Notes: generated from the sequence alone by a model not told the origin. Numbered from the stretch's first letter, positions 43,900 through 54,005 are shown. The stretch is 64,000 bases of DNA from an uncultured Clostridia bacterium (GCA_946407735.1 CAMJPL010000006.1:38701-102700), one strand, 5' to 3'. Numbers and translations: made by a program.

Positions 43900-44358
43900 A
43901 TGCTGATGCCTAAAAGGTCCAAGTACCGCCGTGTACAGCGCGGCCGTATGAAGGGCAAGGCGACCCGCGGCAACGAGATCACCTACGGTGATTACGGTCT
44001 CGTCGCCACCGAGCCGGCATGGATTACAAGCAACCAGATAGAAGCCGCCCGTATCGCCATGACGCGTTACATCCAGCGCGGCGGACAGGTCTGGATAAAG
44101 ATATTCCCCGATAAGCCCGTCACCGCCAAGCCCGCCGAGACCCGAATGGGTTCCGGTAAGGGTTCTCCGGAGTACTGGGTCGCCGTCGTGAAGCCGGGCA
44201 GAGTTCTGTTCGAGATGAACGGCGTGTCAGTCGAGGACGCCAAGGAAGCAATGCGTCTGGCCAGCAATAAGCTGCCGATCAAGACCAAGTTCATGATCAA
44301 AGCTGATATGGCTGAGGATGCCGAGACGGAGACCGACTCCGGGGAGGAACAGGCGTGA
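43900..44358 (+). CDS. rplP: 50S ribosomal protein L16
   Basis: The 152-residue protein starts [20 protein letters not shown], as L16 usually does, and contains [22 protein letters not shown]. It binds near the A-site tRNA. A short acidic C-terminal tail ([14 protein letters not shown]) extends it beyond the usual 137-145 aa. Its TGA overlaps the rpmC GTG. Confidence 0.97.
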   Translation: MLMPKRSKYRRVQRGRMKGKATRGNEITYGDYGLVATEPAWITSNQIEAARIAMTRYIQRGGQVWIKIFPDKPVTAKPAETRMGSGKGSPEYWVAVVKPGRVLFEMNGVSVEDAKEAMRLASNKLPIKTKFMIKADMAEDAETETDSGEEQA

Positions 44359-44561
44359 AGATAACCGATATTCGCAGCATGAGCGAGACCGAGCTCGAGC
44401 AGAAGGTTAAGGATCTCAAGGAAGAGCTCTTCAACCTCCGCTTCCAGCTCTCTATCAACCAGCTCGAGAATCCGCATAAGATTCAAGAGACCAAGAAAGA
44501 TATCGCGCGTGTGATGACTGTCCTCACCGAAAAGAAGAACGCCGAAAAGAAGGACGCGTAA
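44355..44561 (+). CDS. rpmC: 50S ribosomal protein L29
   Basis: The 68-residue helical-hairpin protein ([20 protein letters not shown]) starts at GTG 44355, overlapping rplP by four bases, so translation is coupled. It lies at the tunnel exit with L23. Confidence 0.95.
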   Translation: MKITDIRSMSETELEQKVKDLKEELFNLRFQLSINQLENPHKIQETKKDIARVMTVLTEKKNAEKKDA

Positions 44562-44589
44562 AGTACGAGCGCAAGTAAAGGAATAAGAC

Positions 44590-44862
44590 ATGGAAGATAA
44601 AGTATTATCTGCCCGTCCGATGCGCAAGACCCGCGTCGGAATGGTTGTTTCGGATAAGATGGACAAAACGATCGTCGTCGCTATCGAGGATAACGTTGTT
44701 CATCCGATGTACGGAAAGGTAATCAAGCGCACCACGAAGATCCACGCCCACGACGAGGAGAACACCGCCGGTGTGGGCGACAGAGTCGAGGTCATGGAGA
44801 CCAGACCTCTGTCAAGGACCAAGAGATGGCGCCTTACCAGAATAATCGAGAAGGCGAAGTAA
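44590..44862 (+). CDS. rpsQ: 30S ribosomal protein S17
   Basis: The 90-residue OB-fold protein includes [20 protein letters not shown] and a usual [14 protein letters not shown] ending. AAAGGAA precedes the ATG. Length is normal. Confidence 0.97.
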   Translation: MEDKVLSARPMRKTRVGMVVSDKMDKTIVVAIEDNVVHPMYGKVIKRTTKIHAHDEENTAGVGDRVEVMETRPLSRTKRWRLTRIIEKAK

Positions 44863-44931
44863 TATCCCGCGTGTGGATCGGCAGAGAGTAATCTGTGCCG
44901 CTTCGCTAATACATATGGAGGACAACTAACC

Positions 44932-45300
44932 GTGATACAGACGCAAACATACATGAAAGTGGCGGACAATACCGGCGCGAAGGAGCTTATGTGCATCCGC
45001 GTGCTCGGCGGTACCCGCCGCCGCTACGCCAACATCGGCGATATCGTGGTATGCGCGGTTAAAAAGGCTGCTCCCGGCGGTTCAGTAAAGCAGGGACAGG
45101 TCGTTAAGGCCGTTATCGTGCGCAGCACCAAGGGAGTGAAGCGCGCCGACGGCTCGTGCATCCGTTTCGATGAGAACGCAGCGGTTATTATACAGGAAGA
45201 CAAGAATCCTACCGGCACCCGTATCTTCGGCCCGGTCGCCAGAGAGCTCCGCGAAAAGGAATTCACCAAGATCCTTTCGCTCGCTCCGGAAGTGCTGTGA
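44932..45300 (+). CDS. rplN: 50S ribosomal protein L14
   Basis: The 122-residue protein ([20 protein letters not shown]) starts with GTG at 44932, with GGAGG upstream. It contacts 16S rRNA in an intersubunit bridge. No ATG alternative fits the family start. Confidence 0.97.
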   Translation: MIQTQTYMKVADNTGAKELMCIRVLGGTRRRYANIGDIVVCAVKKAAPGGSVKQGQVVKAVIVRSTKGVKRADGSCIRFDENAAVIIQEDKNPTGTRIFGPVARELREKEFTKILSLAPEVL

Positions 45301-45316
45301 GGAGGATATTTAACTG

Positions 45317-45631
45317 ATGAACACTCTTCATATCAAGAAGGACGATAACGTTATCGTGATCTCCGGCGATGATAAGGGCAAGAAGGGGAAGGTACTCGAA
45401 GTATCCCCCTCCGAGCGCAAGGTAATCGTCGAGGGAGTCAACAAGGTCAAGAAGCACGCCAAACCCCGCCGTCAGGGCGAGGCCGGCGGCATAATTGAAG
45501 TCGACGGCGCCATCTACGCCGATAAGGTGCTCCTTTTCTGCGACAAATGCGGCAAGGGCGTTCGCACCAAGGTCCAGATGGACGGAGACAAGAAGATCAG
45601 AGTCTGCGCCAAGTGCGGCGCCAAGCTCTGA
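45317..45631 (+). CDS. rplX: 50S ribosomal protein L24
   Basis: The 104-residue protein has an N-terminal KOW motif (NVIVISGDDKGKKGKVLEV). Its C-terminal zinc-ribbon-like end has two CxxC pairs, FCDKCGKG and VCAKCGAK. It initiates 50S assembly. The cysteines suggest the zinc-binding variant. Confidence 0.97.
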   Translation: MNTLHIKKDDNVIVISGDDKGKKGKVLEVSPSERKVIVEGVNKVKKHAKPRRQGEAGGIIEVDGAIYADKVLLFCDKCGKGVRTKVQMDGDKKIRVCAKCGAKL

Positions 45632-45649
45632 AAACGGAGGAATTGACAT

Positions 45650-46243
45650 ATGGCAAAAGCTGACAAAAACAATAAGCAGGCTGCTGTTGTTGAGACCCCG
45701 AATCCCGCCAGACTCAAGAAGTTCTATAAGGATGAGATCGCTCCGGCTCTCATGAAGAAATACAACTACAAGAGCCCGATGCAGATCCCGAAGTTCGTTA
45801 AGGTAGTCGTCAACGTCGGCGTCGGTGACGCCCGCGAGAACGCCAAGGCCATCGACACCGTTATCGCCGAGATCTCTCAGATAACCGGTCAGAAGGCCGT
45901 TCCGACCACCGCGAAGAAGTCGGTCGCTAACTTCAAGGTCCGCGAGGGCATGAAGATCGGCGTAAAGGTCACCCTCCGCGGCGACCGCATGTACGAATTC
46001 ATCGACAGACTGTTCAACTTCTCGCTGCCCCGCGTACGCGACTTCAAGGGTATCAATCCCGACGGCTTCGACGGCCGCGGCAACTATTCCCTCGGTCTGC
46101 GCGAGCAGCTGATCTTCCCTGAGATCGAGTACGACAAGATCGAGAAGGTCAGAGGCATGGACATCGCTTTCGTTACCACCGCGGAGACGGACGAGGAAGC
46201 CCGCGATCTGCTCTCCATGATGGGCGCGCCGTTCGCGAGATAA
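45650..46243 (+). CDS. rplE: 50S ribosomal protein L5
   Basis: The 197-residue protein binds 5S rRNA. It contains [28 protein letters not shown] and [14 protein letters not shown]. About 17 extra N-terminal residues ([17 protein letters not shown]) make it slightly longer than the usual 180 aa. GGAGG precedes the ATG, which supports this start. Confidence 0.97.
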   Translation: MAKADKNNKQAAVVETPNPARLKKFYKDEIAPALMKKYNYKSPMQIPKFVKVVVNVGVGDARENAKAIDTVIAEISQITGQKAVPTTAKKSVANFKVREGMKIGVKVTLRGDRMYEFIDRLFNFSLPRVRDFKGINPDGFDGRGNYSLGLREQLIFPEIEYDKIEKVRGMDIAFVTTAETDEEARDLLSMMGAPFAR

Positions 46244-46257
46244 GGAGGAATACCAAA

Positions 46258-46443
46258 GTGGCAAAGAAGGCTATGATCCTGAAGCAGCAGAAGACGCAGA
46301 AGTATTCCACCCGCGAATACAACCGCTGCAAGATCTGCGGACGCCCGCACGGCTATCTCCGCAAGTACGGCATCTGCCGCATCTGCTTCCGCAACCTCGC
46401 CGAAAAGGGCGAGATCCCCGGAATGAAGAAGGCTTCGTGGTAA
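46258..46443 (+). CDS. rpsZ: 30S ribosomal protein S14, zinc type
   Basis: The 61-residue protein has CKICG and CRIC zinc-binding pairs and ends GMKKASW, the short zinc-type S14 common in Gram-positive bacteria. It starts with GTG at 46258 after GGAGGAA. Confidence 0.97.
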   Translation: MAKKAMILKQQKTQKYSTREYNRCKICGRPHGYLRKYGICRICFRNLAEKGEIPGMKKASW

Positions 46444-46507
46444 TCTATCATCATTCGATAATGAATATATACCGGCTGAAAGCGCAGTAAGGACCTAAAA
46501 AAGTCCC

Positions 46508-46582
46508 AAAAGTCTTTGGAGATAGGGATGGGGTCTGGGGAAGGGAAAGAACCTTTCCTCAGAAAGGTTCTTTCCCTTCCCC
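46508..46582 (+). repeat. Tagged palindromic repeat, copy F (inside ribosomal operon)
   Basis: AAAAGTCTTTGGA tag at 46508, then arms of 21 bp (46537-46557, 46562-46582) around CTCA. It lies in the 46444-46742 gap between rpsZ and rpsH, where no gene is seen. The innermost pair is C-A instead of T-A, so it is slightly decayed. Confidence 0.85.
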
Positions 46583-46742
46583 GGGATAAAAACCCTCGCT
46601 CTCATCCGGACGCCTCCGCGGGCGTAAAACGGCGAAAATATGTAAACATTCGGAAGGAGGATCGGAGCACTCCGCCCGGTCCTAACCGCCGGCTGCTTGG
46701 CCTGATGAAAGTCAGGCAAATATATCAGGAGGAAACCATACC

Positions 46743-47141
46743 ATGCAAATGTCAGACGTTATCGGGGATATGCTCACCCGAATCAGAAACGCCAACGACG
46801 CAAAACATCTCACCGTGGATATCCCGGCCTCCAATATGAAGAAGGCCATCGCCGATATCCTTGTCAACGAGGGCTATATCAAGTCCTATACCGTTGTCGA
46901 AGACGGCAAGCAGGGCATCATCCGCGTTACGCTTAAATATCTCCCCGGCAAGAAGAAGGTCATCACCGGCATCCGCCGCGTGTCCAAGCCGGGTCTGCGC
47001 ATCTACGCCTCCGCCGCGGAGATGCCCAGAGTGCTCAACGGCCTCGGCATCGCCATCGTCAGCACCTCCAAGGGACTGATGACCGACAAGTCCGCCAGAG
47101 CTCAGCATATAGGCGGCGAAGTAATCGCTTTCGTATGGTAA
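46743..47141 (+). CDS. rpsH: 30S ribosomal protein S8
   Basis: The 132-residue protein ([19 protein letters not shown]) ends with the conserved [20 protein letters not shown] region. S8 is a primary 16S-binding protein and the spc-operon repressor in E. coli. AGGAGG precedes the ATG. Confidence 0.98.
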   Translation: MQMSDVIGDMLTRIRNANDAKHLTVDIPASNMKKAIADILVNEGYIKSYTVVEDGKQGIIRVTLKYLPGKKKVITGIRRVSKPGLRIYASAAEMPRVLNGLGIAIVSTSKGLMTDKSARAQHIGGEVIAFVW

Positions 47142-47156
47142 TGAGGAGGAACTGAA

Positions 47157-47723
47157 ATGTCAAGAATCGGAAAACTGCCGATCACGGTTCCTGCCGGCGT
47201 CGAAGTCAAGATCGACAACGGACTCGTTACCGTAAAGGGCAAGAACGGCGAACTCTGCGAGAAGATCAACCCCCGCGTGATCATCAAGCAGGAAGCCAAT
47301 ACCATCACTCTCTCCGTTCCGGAAGAAGAGAACGCCAGCCCGCGCACCAAGCGCACCGACAACTCTCTCTGGGGCCTTTCCCGCACCCTGATCAGCAACA
47401 TGATCACCGGCGTGAGCGAAGGCTTCACGAAGAAGCTCGAGATCGTCGGCGTCGGCTACAACGCTCAGAAATCCGGCAAGACCCTCACCCTCAACCTCGG
47501 CTATTCTCACCCGATCATCTTCGAGGAGAAGGACGGGATCACCTTCGACGTACCGGATCAGCTGACCATCATCGTCAAAGGCGCTTCCAAGCAGGCCGTA
47601 GGCGAAGTCGCCGCCAATATCCGCGGCAAGCGTCCGCCTGAGCCGTACCTCGGCAAGGGCGTGAAGTATTCGGGCGAGTTCATCCGCCGCAAGGCCGGTA
47701 AAGCCGGTAAGGCCGGTAAATAA
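47157..47723 (+). CDS. rplF: 50S ribosomal protein L6
   Basis: The 188-residue protein (MSRIGKLPITVPAGVEVKID) has both L6 repeats and the RKRPPEPYLGKGV-type motif (GKRPPEPYLGKGVKYSGE). It ends in a short repeated KAGKAGKAGK tail. Length is near normal. Confidence 0.98.
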   Translation: MSRIGKLPITVPAGVEVKIDNGLVTVKGKNGELCEKINPRVIIKQEANTITLSVPEEENASPRTKRTDNSLWGLSRTLISNMITGVSEGFTKKLEIVGVGYNAQKSGKTLTLNLGYSHPIIFEEKDGITFDVPDQLTIIVKGASKQAVGEVAANIRGKRPPEPYLGKGVKYSGEFIRRKAGKAGKAGK

Positions 47724-47742
47724 TTGAAAGGAGCGGATAATA

Positions 47743-48102
47743 ATGGTATCATTAAAAGATAAAAACGCGGCCCGTCTCAAGAGACATGCCCGCGTAAGAA
47801 GCAAGATCTCCGGAACCACCGCACGTCCGCGTCTTTGCGTCTACCGTTCCAACGCCAATATCAGCGCCCAGGTCATCGACGACTCCACCGGAAACACCAT
47901 CGCTGCCGCCTCCTCCTACGAGAAGGACTTCGAGGGTATCGGTTCCAATAAGGACGCCGCCAAGCGCGTAGGCAAGGCTGTTGCCGAGCGCGCGGTCGCC
48001 AAGGGAATCGAGGAAGTAGTCTTCGACCGCGGCGGTTATATCTACCACGGACGCGTCGCCGAGCTCGCAGCCGGCGCCCGCGAAGGCGGACTTAAGTTCT
48101 GA
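47743..48102 (+). CDS. rplR: 50S ribosomal protein L18
   Basis: The 119-residue protein binds 5S rRNA. Segments [20 protein letters not shown] and [20 protein letters not shown] are typical. An AAAGGAG site precedes the ATG. Confidence 0.98.
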   Translation: MVSLKDKNAARLKRHARVRSKISGTTARPRLCVYRSNANISAQVIDDSTGNTIAAASSYEKDFEGIGSNKDAAKRVGKAVAERAVAKGIEEVVFDRGGYIYHGRVAELAAGAREGGLKF

Positions 48103-48116
48103 GAGGTAATCATACA

Positions 48117-48623
48117 ATGGTTGAAAAACGTATAGATGCGTCCAAGCTTGAGCTGGTCGAGAAGAACGTCGTCGTAAAGCGCGTATCCAAGACCGTCAAG
48201 GGCGGCCGCGTGCAGCGCTTCACCGCCATCATGGTCGTCGGCGACGGCAACGGCCACGTCGGCTACGGTCTCGGAAAGGCTGCCGAAGTCCCGGAGGCCA
48301 TCCGCAAGGCCATCGAGGACGCTCATAAGAATATAATCGAGGTTTCGCTTAAGGGAACCACCATCCCGCACGAGATCATCGGCGAGTACGGCTCCGGCAG
48401 AGTCCTGCTGAGGCCGGCCCCCGAAGGTACCGGAATCATCGCCGGCGCCACCGTCCGCGCGCTGGTCGAAGCCTGCGGTATCAAGAACATCCGTGCAAAG
48501 TGCCTGCGCTCGACCAACCCCACCAACGTTGTCAAGGCTACCTACGAGGCTCTCCGCGCTCTGCGCACCGAGGAAGAGATCGCCAGGATCCGTGACATCC
48601 CGGTCGAACAGCTCAGAGGCTGA
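48117..48623 (+). CDS. rpsE: 30S ribosomal protein S5
   Basis: The 168-residue protein contains [20 protein letters not shown] and [18 protein letters not shown]. It acts in decoding fidelity and mRNA entry. The ribosome site GAGGTAA is adequate. Confidence 0.98.
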   Translation: MVEKRIDASKLELVEKNVVVKRVSKTVKGGRVQRFTAIMVVGDGNGHVGYGLGKAAEVPEAIRKAIEDAHKNIIEVSLKGTTIPHEIIGEYGSGRVLLRPAPEGTGIIAGATVRALVEACGIKNIRAKCLRSTNPTNVVKATYEALRALRTEEEIARIRDIPVEQLRG

Positions 48624-48639
48624 TCGGAGGCTTGAGAAA

Positions 48640-48825
48640 ATGGAAAAGACCGTAAAAGTAACGCTCATCAAGAGCCTCATAGCCGCCAAGCCGAACATGA
48701 TCAAGACCGCCGAATCACTCGGTCTGAAGAAGATCGGCGACAGCTTCGAGGGCAAGGATCTTCCCTCCCTCAGAGGCAAGATCAGAATCATCGCTCACCT
48801 CGTCTGCGTCGAGGAAGAGGTCTGA
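48640..48825 (+). CDS. rpmD: 50S ribosomal protein L30
   Basis: The 61-residue protein reads [20 protein letters not shown] and has the short bacterial L30 length. ATG 48640 follows CGGAGG. It lies in its usual place between rpsE and rplO. Confidence 0.95.
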   Translation: MEKTVKVTLIKSLIAAKPNMIKTAESLGLKKIGDSFEGKDLPSLRGKIRIIAHLVCVEEEV

Positions 48826-48868
48826 TGAAGGATCGCTGTCTCAACAAGATATCAAGGAGGAAAATAAA

Positions 48869-49309
48869 TTGAAGCTCCATGAATTATCCCCGGCTCCGGG
48901 TTCCGTCCATAAGGGCTGGCGCGTCGGCCGCGGCATCGGTTCCGGCAACGGCAAGACCTCTGCCAAAGGCCATAAGGGTCAGAACGCCCGCTCGGGCGGC
49001 GGAGTTCGTCCGGGATTTGAAGGCGGTCAGCTCCCGCTGTACCGCAAGCATCCGAAGAAGGGCTTCAGAGCCCTGAATCCGGTTGACTACGCTATCGTCA
49101 ATCTCGAGACTCTCAATAAATACGAAGAGGGCGCCGTCATCGATCTCGAAAAGCTGATGAATGACGGAGTCGTAAGAAAAGAACTCGCCGGTCTCAAGGT
49201 CCTCGCCGACGGCGAAATCACCAAGAAGCTGACTGTCAAGGCCGCCAAATTCTCCGCGGCCGCCAAGGAAAAGATAGAAGCAGCGGGCGGAAGCGCCGAG
49301 GTGATCTGA
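48869..49309 (+). CDS. rplO: 50S ribosomal protein L15
   Basis: The 146-residue protein ([20 protein letters not shown]) has the Gly/Arg-rich N-terminal extension [20 protein letters not shown]. The start is TTG at 48869, eight bases after AAGGAGG; no ATG is near. Its stop touches the GTG of secY. Confidence 0.97.
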   Translation: MKLHELSPAPGSVHKGWRVGRGIGSGNGKTSAKGHKGQNARSGGGVRPGFEGGQLPLYRKHPKKGFRALNPVDYAIVNLETLNKYEEGAVIDLEKLMNDGVVRKELAGLKVLADGEITKKLTVKAAKFSAAAKEKIEAAGGSAEVI

Positions 49310-50617
49310 GTGTTCCAAACTCTGAAAAACGCGTGGAAGGTGCCGGAGCTGCGGCGTAAGATGCTGTTTACGCTGCTTATACTCCTGCTCTACCGTATAG
49401 GCGCTGTAATGCCGGTACCGTTTGTAGACAGTGACGGACTCAGTGAACTCATCTCAGGTAGCGGATCTCTCTTCCAGTACCTGAACATACTGTCCGGCGA
49501 AGCGTTCTCCAGAGCAACCCTTTTCGCGCTCTCTGTTCAGCCGTATATCACGGCGCAGATCATTATGCAGCTCCTCACCATAGCCATCCCCGCCCTCGAA
49601 AAGATGGCGAAGGAAGGCGAAGAGGGGCAGAAGAAGATCAACAAGATAACCAGATACGGTGCCGTCGCGCTGGCTCTTATAACCGCTTACGGTTATTATA
49701 TGTACATGCGCAACAACAATCTTCTGATTGAAAGAGGCGTCTTCCAGGCCTTCGTAATCATCGCCTGCTACGTCGCCGGCGCTTCTCTGGTCATCTGGCT
49801 CGGCGATCAGATCGACAAGTTCGGTATCGGCGGCGGCATCAACCTGATGCTCTTCGCCAACATCGTCTCGTCCGGATCGTCCATCGCCGGCATGCTGATC
49901 GGCTTCGTTCAGTCCAATTACGCTACCCGCGGAGCGGTCGGCGTTCTCCTCGGCGTACTCCTCGATCTCGTTATCGTAGTCGCCATGATCGCCATGATCG
50001 TCTTCGTCGTGTGGGTCACCAACTCCGAGCGCCGCATCCCGGTGCAGTACGCCAAGAGAGTCGTCGGACGCAAGATGTACGGCGGCCAGAGCTCCAACCT
50101 GCCGATCAAGCTGAACATGGCCGGCGTCATGCCGATCATCTTCGCCAACTCGGTGGTTTCGATCCCGGCTACCATCGCCATGATCTTCCCGCCTCCGGCA
50201 GGCTCCTTCCGCGAGAAGCTGGTCAACTTCCTCGGCTATAACTCCTGGTTCTATGTGGTCGTCTTCTTCATCCTGATAATCCTGTTCGCTTACTTCTACA
50301 TCGCGATTTCCTTCAATCCGGTAGAGGTCGCCAACAACCTGAAGAAGAACGGCGGCTTCGTCCCCGGCATCCGCCCCGGACGTCCCACCTCCGACTTCAT
50401 TACCAAGGTTCTTAACCGCATCACGCTTATAGGCGCTTTCTTCCTCGACATTGTCGCGGTCCTGCCGCTGATAGTGAACATCGCGACCCGTTCTTCCATC
50501 GGCTCCCTCGCCTTCGGCGGCTCCTCGCTGCTGATAGCCGTCGGCGTCGTGCTCGAGACCGCGCGCAACATCGAGGCTCAGACGACAATGCGTCATTACA
50601 AGGGCTTCCTTGAATGA
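49310..50617 (+). CDS. secY: Protein translocase subunit SecY
   Basis: The 435-residue protein has ten membrane segments, with the plug-region text GSGSLFQYLNILSGEAFSRA and cytoplasmic loop ERRIPVQYAKRVVGRK. SecY forms the protein-conducting channel. It starts with GTG at 49310, directly after the rplO TGA, suggesting coupling. Confidence 0.98.
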   Translation: MFQTLKNAWKVPELRRKMLFTLLILLLYRIGAVMPVPFVDSDGLSELISGSGSLFQYLNILSGEAFSRATLFALSVQPYITAQIIMQLLTIAIPALEKMAKEGEEGQKKINKITRYGAVALALITAYGYYMYMRNNNLLIERGVFQAFVIIACYVAGASLVIWLGDQIDKFGIGGGINLMLFANIVSSGSSIAGMLIGFVQSNYATRGAVGVLLGVLLDLVIVVAMIAMIVFVVWVTNSERRIPVQYAKRVVGRKMYGGQSSNLPIKLNMAGVMPIIFANSVVSIPATIAMIFPPPAGSFREKLVNFLGYNSWFYVVVFFILIILFAYFYIAISFNPVEVANNLKKNGGFVPGIRPGRPTSDFITKVLNRITLIGAFFLDIVAVLPLIVNIATRSSIGSLAFGGSSLLIAVGVVLETARNIEAQTTMRHYKGFLE

Positions 50618-50668
50618 TGCGAATATACAGATAAACCGGCGAAGGTCAACGCATAGGAGAAAGAATCA

Positions 50669-51331
50669 ATGAAGATGATATTCCTCGGCGCTCCCGGCGC
50701 CGGCAAGGGAACGCAGGCCGAGAACGTCAGCGCCGCTTACGGCATACCGGCGATCTCGACCGGCGCGATCATCCGCGAATCGGTGAAGAACGGCACTCCG
50801 GCCGGAATGGAAGCCAAGTCCTATATGGACAGCGGCTCCCTCGTGCCGGACAAGGTCGTTATCGACATCATAAAGGAGCGCCTTGCGCAGGACGACTGCG
50901 AAAAGGGCTTCATACTCGACGGCTTCCCCCGCACGATAATTCAGGCTGAGGAGCTGGAGAAGATGGGCGTCGATATCGACTTCGCCGTCACCATCGAGGT
51001 CCCGGACGAGAACATCGTCCGAAGGATGAGCGGACGCCGCGTCTGCCCTGACTGCGGCGCGTCATATCATACCGAGTACAAGCCGTCGAAGGACGGCGAA
51101 AGCTGCGACAAGTGCGGAGCGAAGCTCACCACGCGTCACGACGATCTCCCCGAGGTCGTACTCAGCCGTCTCAAGGTCTACCACGAGCAGACAGAGCCGG
51201 TGAAGGAGTTCTACAACTCGCGCGGAAAGCTTCTCACCGTAATAGGACAGGAAAAGGTCGAAGACACCACCGCCCTCACCATGAAGGCGGTCGAGACCGG
51301 GCGCATGCTCGCGACCGGCAGGGTGGAATAA
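50669..51331 (+). CDS. adk: Adenylate kinase, zinc-binding LID
   Basis: The 220-residue enzyme interconverts ATP, ADP and AMP. It shows the P-loop GAPGAGKGT (residues 7-15), FILDGFPRT and a LID with four cysteines (VCPDCG, SCDKCG), the zinc form usual in Gram-positives. AGGAGAAAG precedes the ATG. Confidence 0.98.
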   Translation: MKMIFLGAPGAGKGTQAENVSAAYGIPAISTGAIIRESVKNGTPAGMEAKSYMDSGSLVPDKVVIDIIKERLAQDDCEKGFILDGFPRTIIQAEELEKMGVDIDFAVTIEVPDENIVRRMSGRRVCPDCGASYHTEYKPSKDGESCDKCGAKLTTRHDDLPEVVLSRLKVYHEQTEPVKEFYNSRGKLLTVIGQEKVEDTTALTMKAVETGRMLATGRVE

Positions 51332-51364
51332 GCGCGGACCTGTCTTAGAGGAAGAAGCCAAGGT

Positions 51365-52144
51365 ATGATAGAACTGAAAAACAAGTCCCAGTTCGAAAAG
51401 ATGAAGGTCGCCGGAAGGATAACCGGTGAGGCTCTGGCGGTGGGCGCGGCGGCGGTAAAGCCGGGCGTCACGACAAAGCATGTCGACGAGGTCATACACG
51501 ACTATATCGTCAAGTGCGGAGCCGTACCGGCCTTTCTCGGCTACGGAGGCTTCCCCGGATCGGCGTGCGTGTCGATAAACGAGCAGGTCATCCACGGTAT
51601 CCCGTCGAAGGACGTGATAATCAAGGAGGGAGATCTGGTCAAGATCGATACCGGAGCCATCTGGGAGGGCTATAACGGCGACGCCGCCCGCACCGTCATG
51701 TGCGGCGAGGTGTCTGATGACGCCAGACGTCTTGTCGAGGCTACGAAGGAATCGTTCTGGCGGGCCTTCAGCGTCATTAAAGATCATATCGAACATGATG
51801 AGGTCCTTCGTCTGGGGGATATCGGCAATGCCGTTGAGAGCTATATCTCGCAGTTCGGCTTCGGGGTCGTCAGAAAATACGTCGGTCACGGTATCGGCCG
51901 CGACATGCACGAGACGCCCGACGTTCCGAATTACGGGAGACCGGGAAGAGGCATGAGGATCACGAAGGGGATGGCGATAGCCGTCGAACCGATGATCAAC
52001 CTCGGCACCGGAGAGGTGAAGGAGCTGGCAGACGGCTGGACCGTCGTCCCGCTCGACGGCTCGCTCTCATCGCATTATGAGAATACGATACTTCTGACGG
52101 ACGAAGGCGTTGTCGCCTCGACCTATATCGAAGGCGTTAATTGA
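51365..52144 (+). CDS. map: Methionine aminopeptidase, type I
   Basis: The 259-residue enzyme removes initiator methionine. Metal ligands are visible: the two Asp in IDTGAIWEGYNGDAARTV, His in GHGIGRDMHE, Glu in AVEPMI and Glu in HYENTILLTDEG. Length is that of the short class without extra zinc finger. It lies in the usual place between adk and infA. Confidence 0.98.
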   Translation: MIELKNKSQFEKMKVAGRITGEALAVGAAAVKPGVTTKHVDEVIHDYIVKCGAVPAFLGYGGFPGSACVSINEQVIHGIPSKDVIIKEGDLVKIDTGAIWEGYNGDAARTVMCGEVSDDARRLVEATKESFWRAFSVIKDHIEHDEVLRLGDIGNAVESYISQFGFGVVRKYVGHGIGRDMHETPDVPNYGRPGRGMRITKGMAIAVEPMINLGTGEVKELADGWTVVPLDGSLSSHYENTILLTDEGVVASTYIEGVN

Positions 52145-52161
52145 ACTGAGGAGGGATTTTT

Positions 52162-52380
52162 CTGGCCAAAGACGATGTTATTGAGTTTGAGGGTACCGTT
52201 ATAGAGGCTCTGCCGAACGCCACCTTCAAGGTCAAGCTGCCCAACGATCATATAGTGACCGCCCGCATAAGCGGCAAGCTGAGGATGAACTATATATGGA
52301 TCCTCCCCGGCGACAAGGTCACGGTAGAGGTCTCGATATACGACCTTACAAAAGGCCGCATTACCTGGAGATCGAAATAA
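52162..52380 (+). CDS. infA: Translation initiation factor IF-1, apparent CTG start
   Basis: The 72-residue frame reads (M)[19 protein letters not shown] and ends [12 protein letters not shown], unmistakably IF-1, an OB-fold factor that binds the 30S A site. The first codon matching the IF-1 start is CTG at 52162, exactly six bases after GAGGAGGG. In frame upstream there is only ATT at 52156, almost touching the Shine-Dalgarno, then a TGA at 52147. No ATG, GTG or TTG can serve. A rare start codon could make infA sensitive to initiation fidelity, as AUU does for infC. Confidence 0.92.
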   Translation: MAKDDVIEFEGTVIEALPNATFKVKLPNDHIVTARISGKLRMNYIWILPGDKVTVEVSIYDLTKGRITWRSK

Positions 52381-52452
52381 ACAATCCGCAACCACATATA
52401 TACCGCCCGGGTGAGATCCTCTCATCCCGTGCGCGCGAAAGGATCGCATAAA

Positions 52453-52566
52453 ATGAAAGTCAGACCTTCCGTAAAGAAAATGTGCGAGAAGTGCAAGATA
52501 ATCAAGCGCAAAGGCAAGGTCATGGTCATCTGCTCCAACCCGAAGCATAAGCAGAGACAGGGCTGA
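52453..52566 (+). CDS. rpmJ: 50S ribosomal protein L36
   Basis: The 37-residue protein [20 protein letters not shown]... has the zinc ligands CxxC, Cys and His of the C+ form. It lies between infA and rpsM as usual. GAAAGGA stands upstream of the ATG. Confidence 0.96.
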   Translation: MKVRPSVKKMCEKCKIIKRKGKVMVICSNPKHKQRQG

Positions 52567-52609
52567 TAGCGCTTTCGTTTGATCAGAAGTTAAAAGGAGA
52601 ACATAGACA

Positions 52610-52978
52610 ATGGCTCGTATAGCAGGCGTCGATTTACCGAACGCGAAACGCGTCGAGGCTGCGCTTACCTATATCTACGGCATCGGCCCGACCAGCGCCA
52701 AAAACATATGCAAGGCTACCGGCGTAAATCCTGACACCCGTGCCAAGGATCTTACCGAAGAGGACGTCTCCAAGCTCCGTGACGAGATCGATCAGAACTA
52801 CAAGGTCGAGGGCGATCTCCGCCGCGACGTGTCGCTTGACATCAAGCGCCTGGTCGAAATCAACTGCTACCGCGGGATCCGTCACCGCAAGGGACTTCCC
52901 TGCCGCGGACAGCGCACGAAGACCAACGCCAGAACCTGCAAGGGTCCGGTCAAGACCATCGCTAACAAGAAGAAATAA
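52610..52978 (+). CDS. rpsM: 30S ribosomal protein S13
   Basis: The 122-residue protein ([20 protein letters not shown]) ends with the [19 protein letters not shown] region that contacts P-site tRNA. AAAGGAG precedes the ATG. Confidence 0.98.
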   Translation: MARIAGVDLPNAKRVEAALTYIYGIGPTSAKNICKATGVNPDTRAKDLTEEDVSKLRDEIDQNYKVEGDLRRDVSLDIKRLVEINCYRGIRHRKGLPCRGQRTKTNARTCKGPVKTIANKKK

Positions 52979-52992
52979 GGAGCGATTGACAA

Positions 52993-53397
52993 ATGGCTGA
53001 TAATAAGAATTCCGGCAAGAAAGTCATCCGCAAGCGCCGGGAACGCAAGAATATAGACCGCGGCTCGGCTCATATCAGAGCTACGTTCAACAACACCATC
53101 GTCACCATCAGCGACGTGAACGGCAACGCCATTTCCTGGGCCTCCGCCGGCGAGCTCGGCTTCCGCGGATCCAGAAAGAGCACTCCGTTCGCCGCTCAGT
53201 CCGCCGCCGAGACGGCTGCCAAGGCCGCCATGGATCACGGCATGAAGACCGTCGAGGTGTTCGTCAAGGGTCCCGGCTCAGGCCGTGAATCCGCTATCCG
53301 CGCGCTCGCCGCTGCCGGCCTTGAGATCACTATGATCAAGGACGTCACCCCGATCCCGCATAACGGCTGCCGTCCGCCCAAGCGCCGCAGAGTCTGA
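52993..53397 (+). CDS. rpsK: 30S ribosomal protein S11
   Basis: The 134-residue protein contains [20 protein letters not shown] and ends [18 protein letters not shown], as S11 does. It lies in the 30S platform. Spacing and length are normal. Confidence 0.98.
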   Translation: MADNKNSGKKVIRKRRERKNIDRGSAHIRATFNNTIVTISDVNGNAISWASAGELGFRGSRKSTPFAAQSAAETAAKAAMDHGMKTVEVFVKGPGSGRESAIRALAAAGLEITMIKDVTPIPHNGCRPPKRRRV

Positions 53398-53411
53398 TCA
53401 GGAGGAATACA

Positions 53412-54005
53412 ATGGCAGTTTCAAGAGAACCCGTGATCAAGAAGTGCAGATCTCTCGATATCGAACCCGGATATCTCGGATCCTCCAAGATCACACGCAG
53501 AGAGCAGAAGAAAACCAACCATAAGATGAGCGAGTACGGCACCCAGCTCCGCGAGAAACAGAGAGCCAAGTTCATCTACGGCGTTCTTGAAAAGCAGTTC
53601 CATAACTATTATCTCAAGGCTGAGCGCATGGAAGGCCGCGCCGGTGAGAACCTGCTCGTCCTCCTCGAGAGAAGACTCGACAACGTCGTCTTCCGTCTCG
53701 GCTTTGCCAGAACCAGAAGAGAAGCCCGTCAGATCGTCGGACACGCTCACATCAGCGTCAACGGCAAGACGGTCAACATCCCGTCATATCAGGTCAAGCC
53801 CGGCGACGTCATCGCCGTTAGGGAAAAGGCCAAATCCACGAAGAGATATGAGCAGATCCTCGACGCCACCGAAGGCGGCGTTATCCCCGGCTGGCTCGAA
53901 GCCGACCGCGAGAACCTGAAGGGCACCGTCAAGGTCATGCCGACCCGCGGCGATGTCGACTTCCCGTTCGAGGAGAACCTCATAGTCGAGCTTTATTCCA
54001 AGTAA
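53412..54005 (+). CDS. rpsD: 30S ribosomal protein S4
   Basis: The 197-residue protein nucleates 30S assembly. It has the S4 RNA-binding domain (LLVLLERRLDNVVFRLGFAR). The N terminus has only one cysteine, so it is the zinc-free type. A 193-base gap with no gene follows before rpoA. Confidence 0.98.
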   Translation: MAVSREPVIKKCRSLDIEPGYLGSSKITRREQKKTNHKMSEYGTQLREKQRAKFIYGVLEKQFHNYYLKAERMEGRAGENLLVLLERRLDNVVFRLGFARTRREARQIVGHAHISVNGKTVNIPSYQVKPGDVIAVREKAKSTKRYEQILDATEGGVIPGWLEADRENLKGTVKVMPTRGDVDFPFEENLIVELYSK

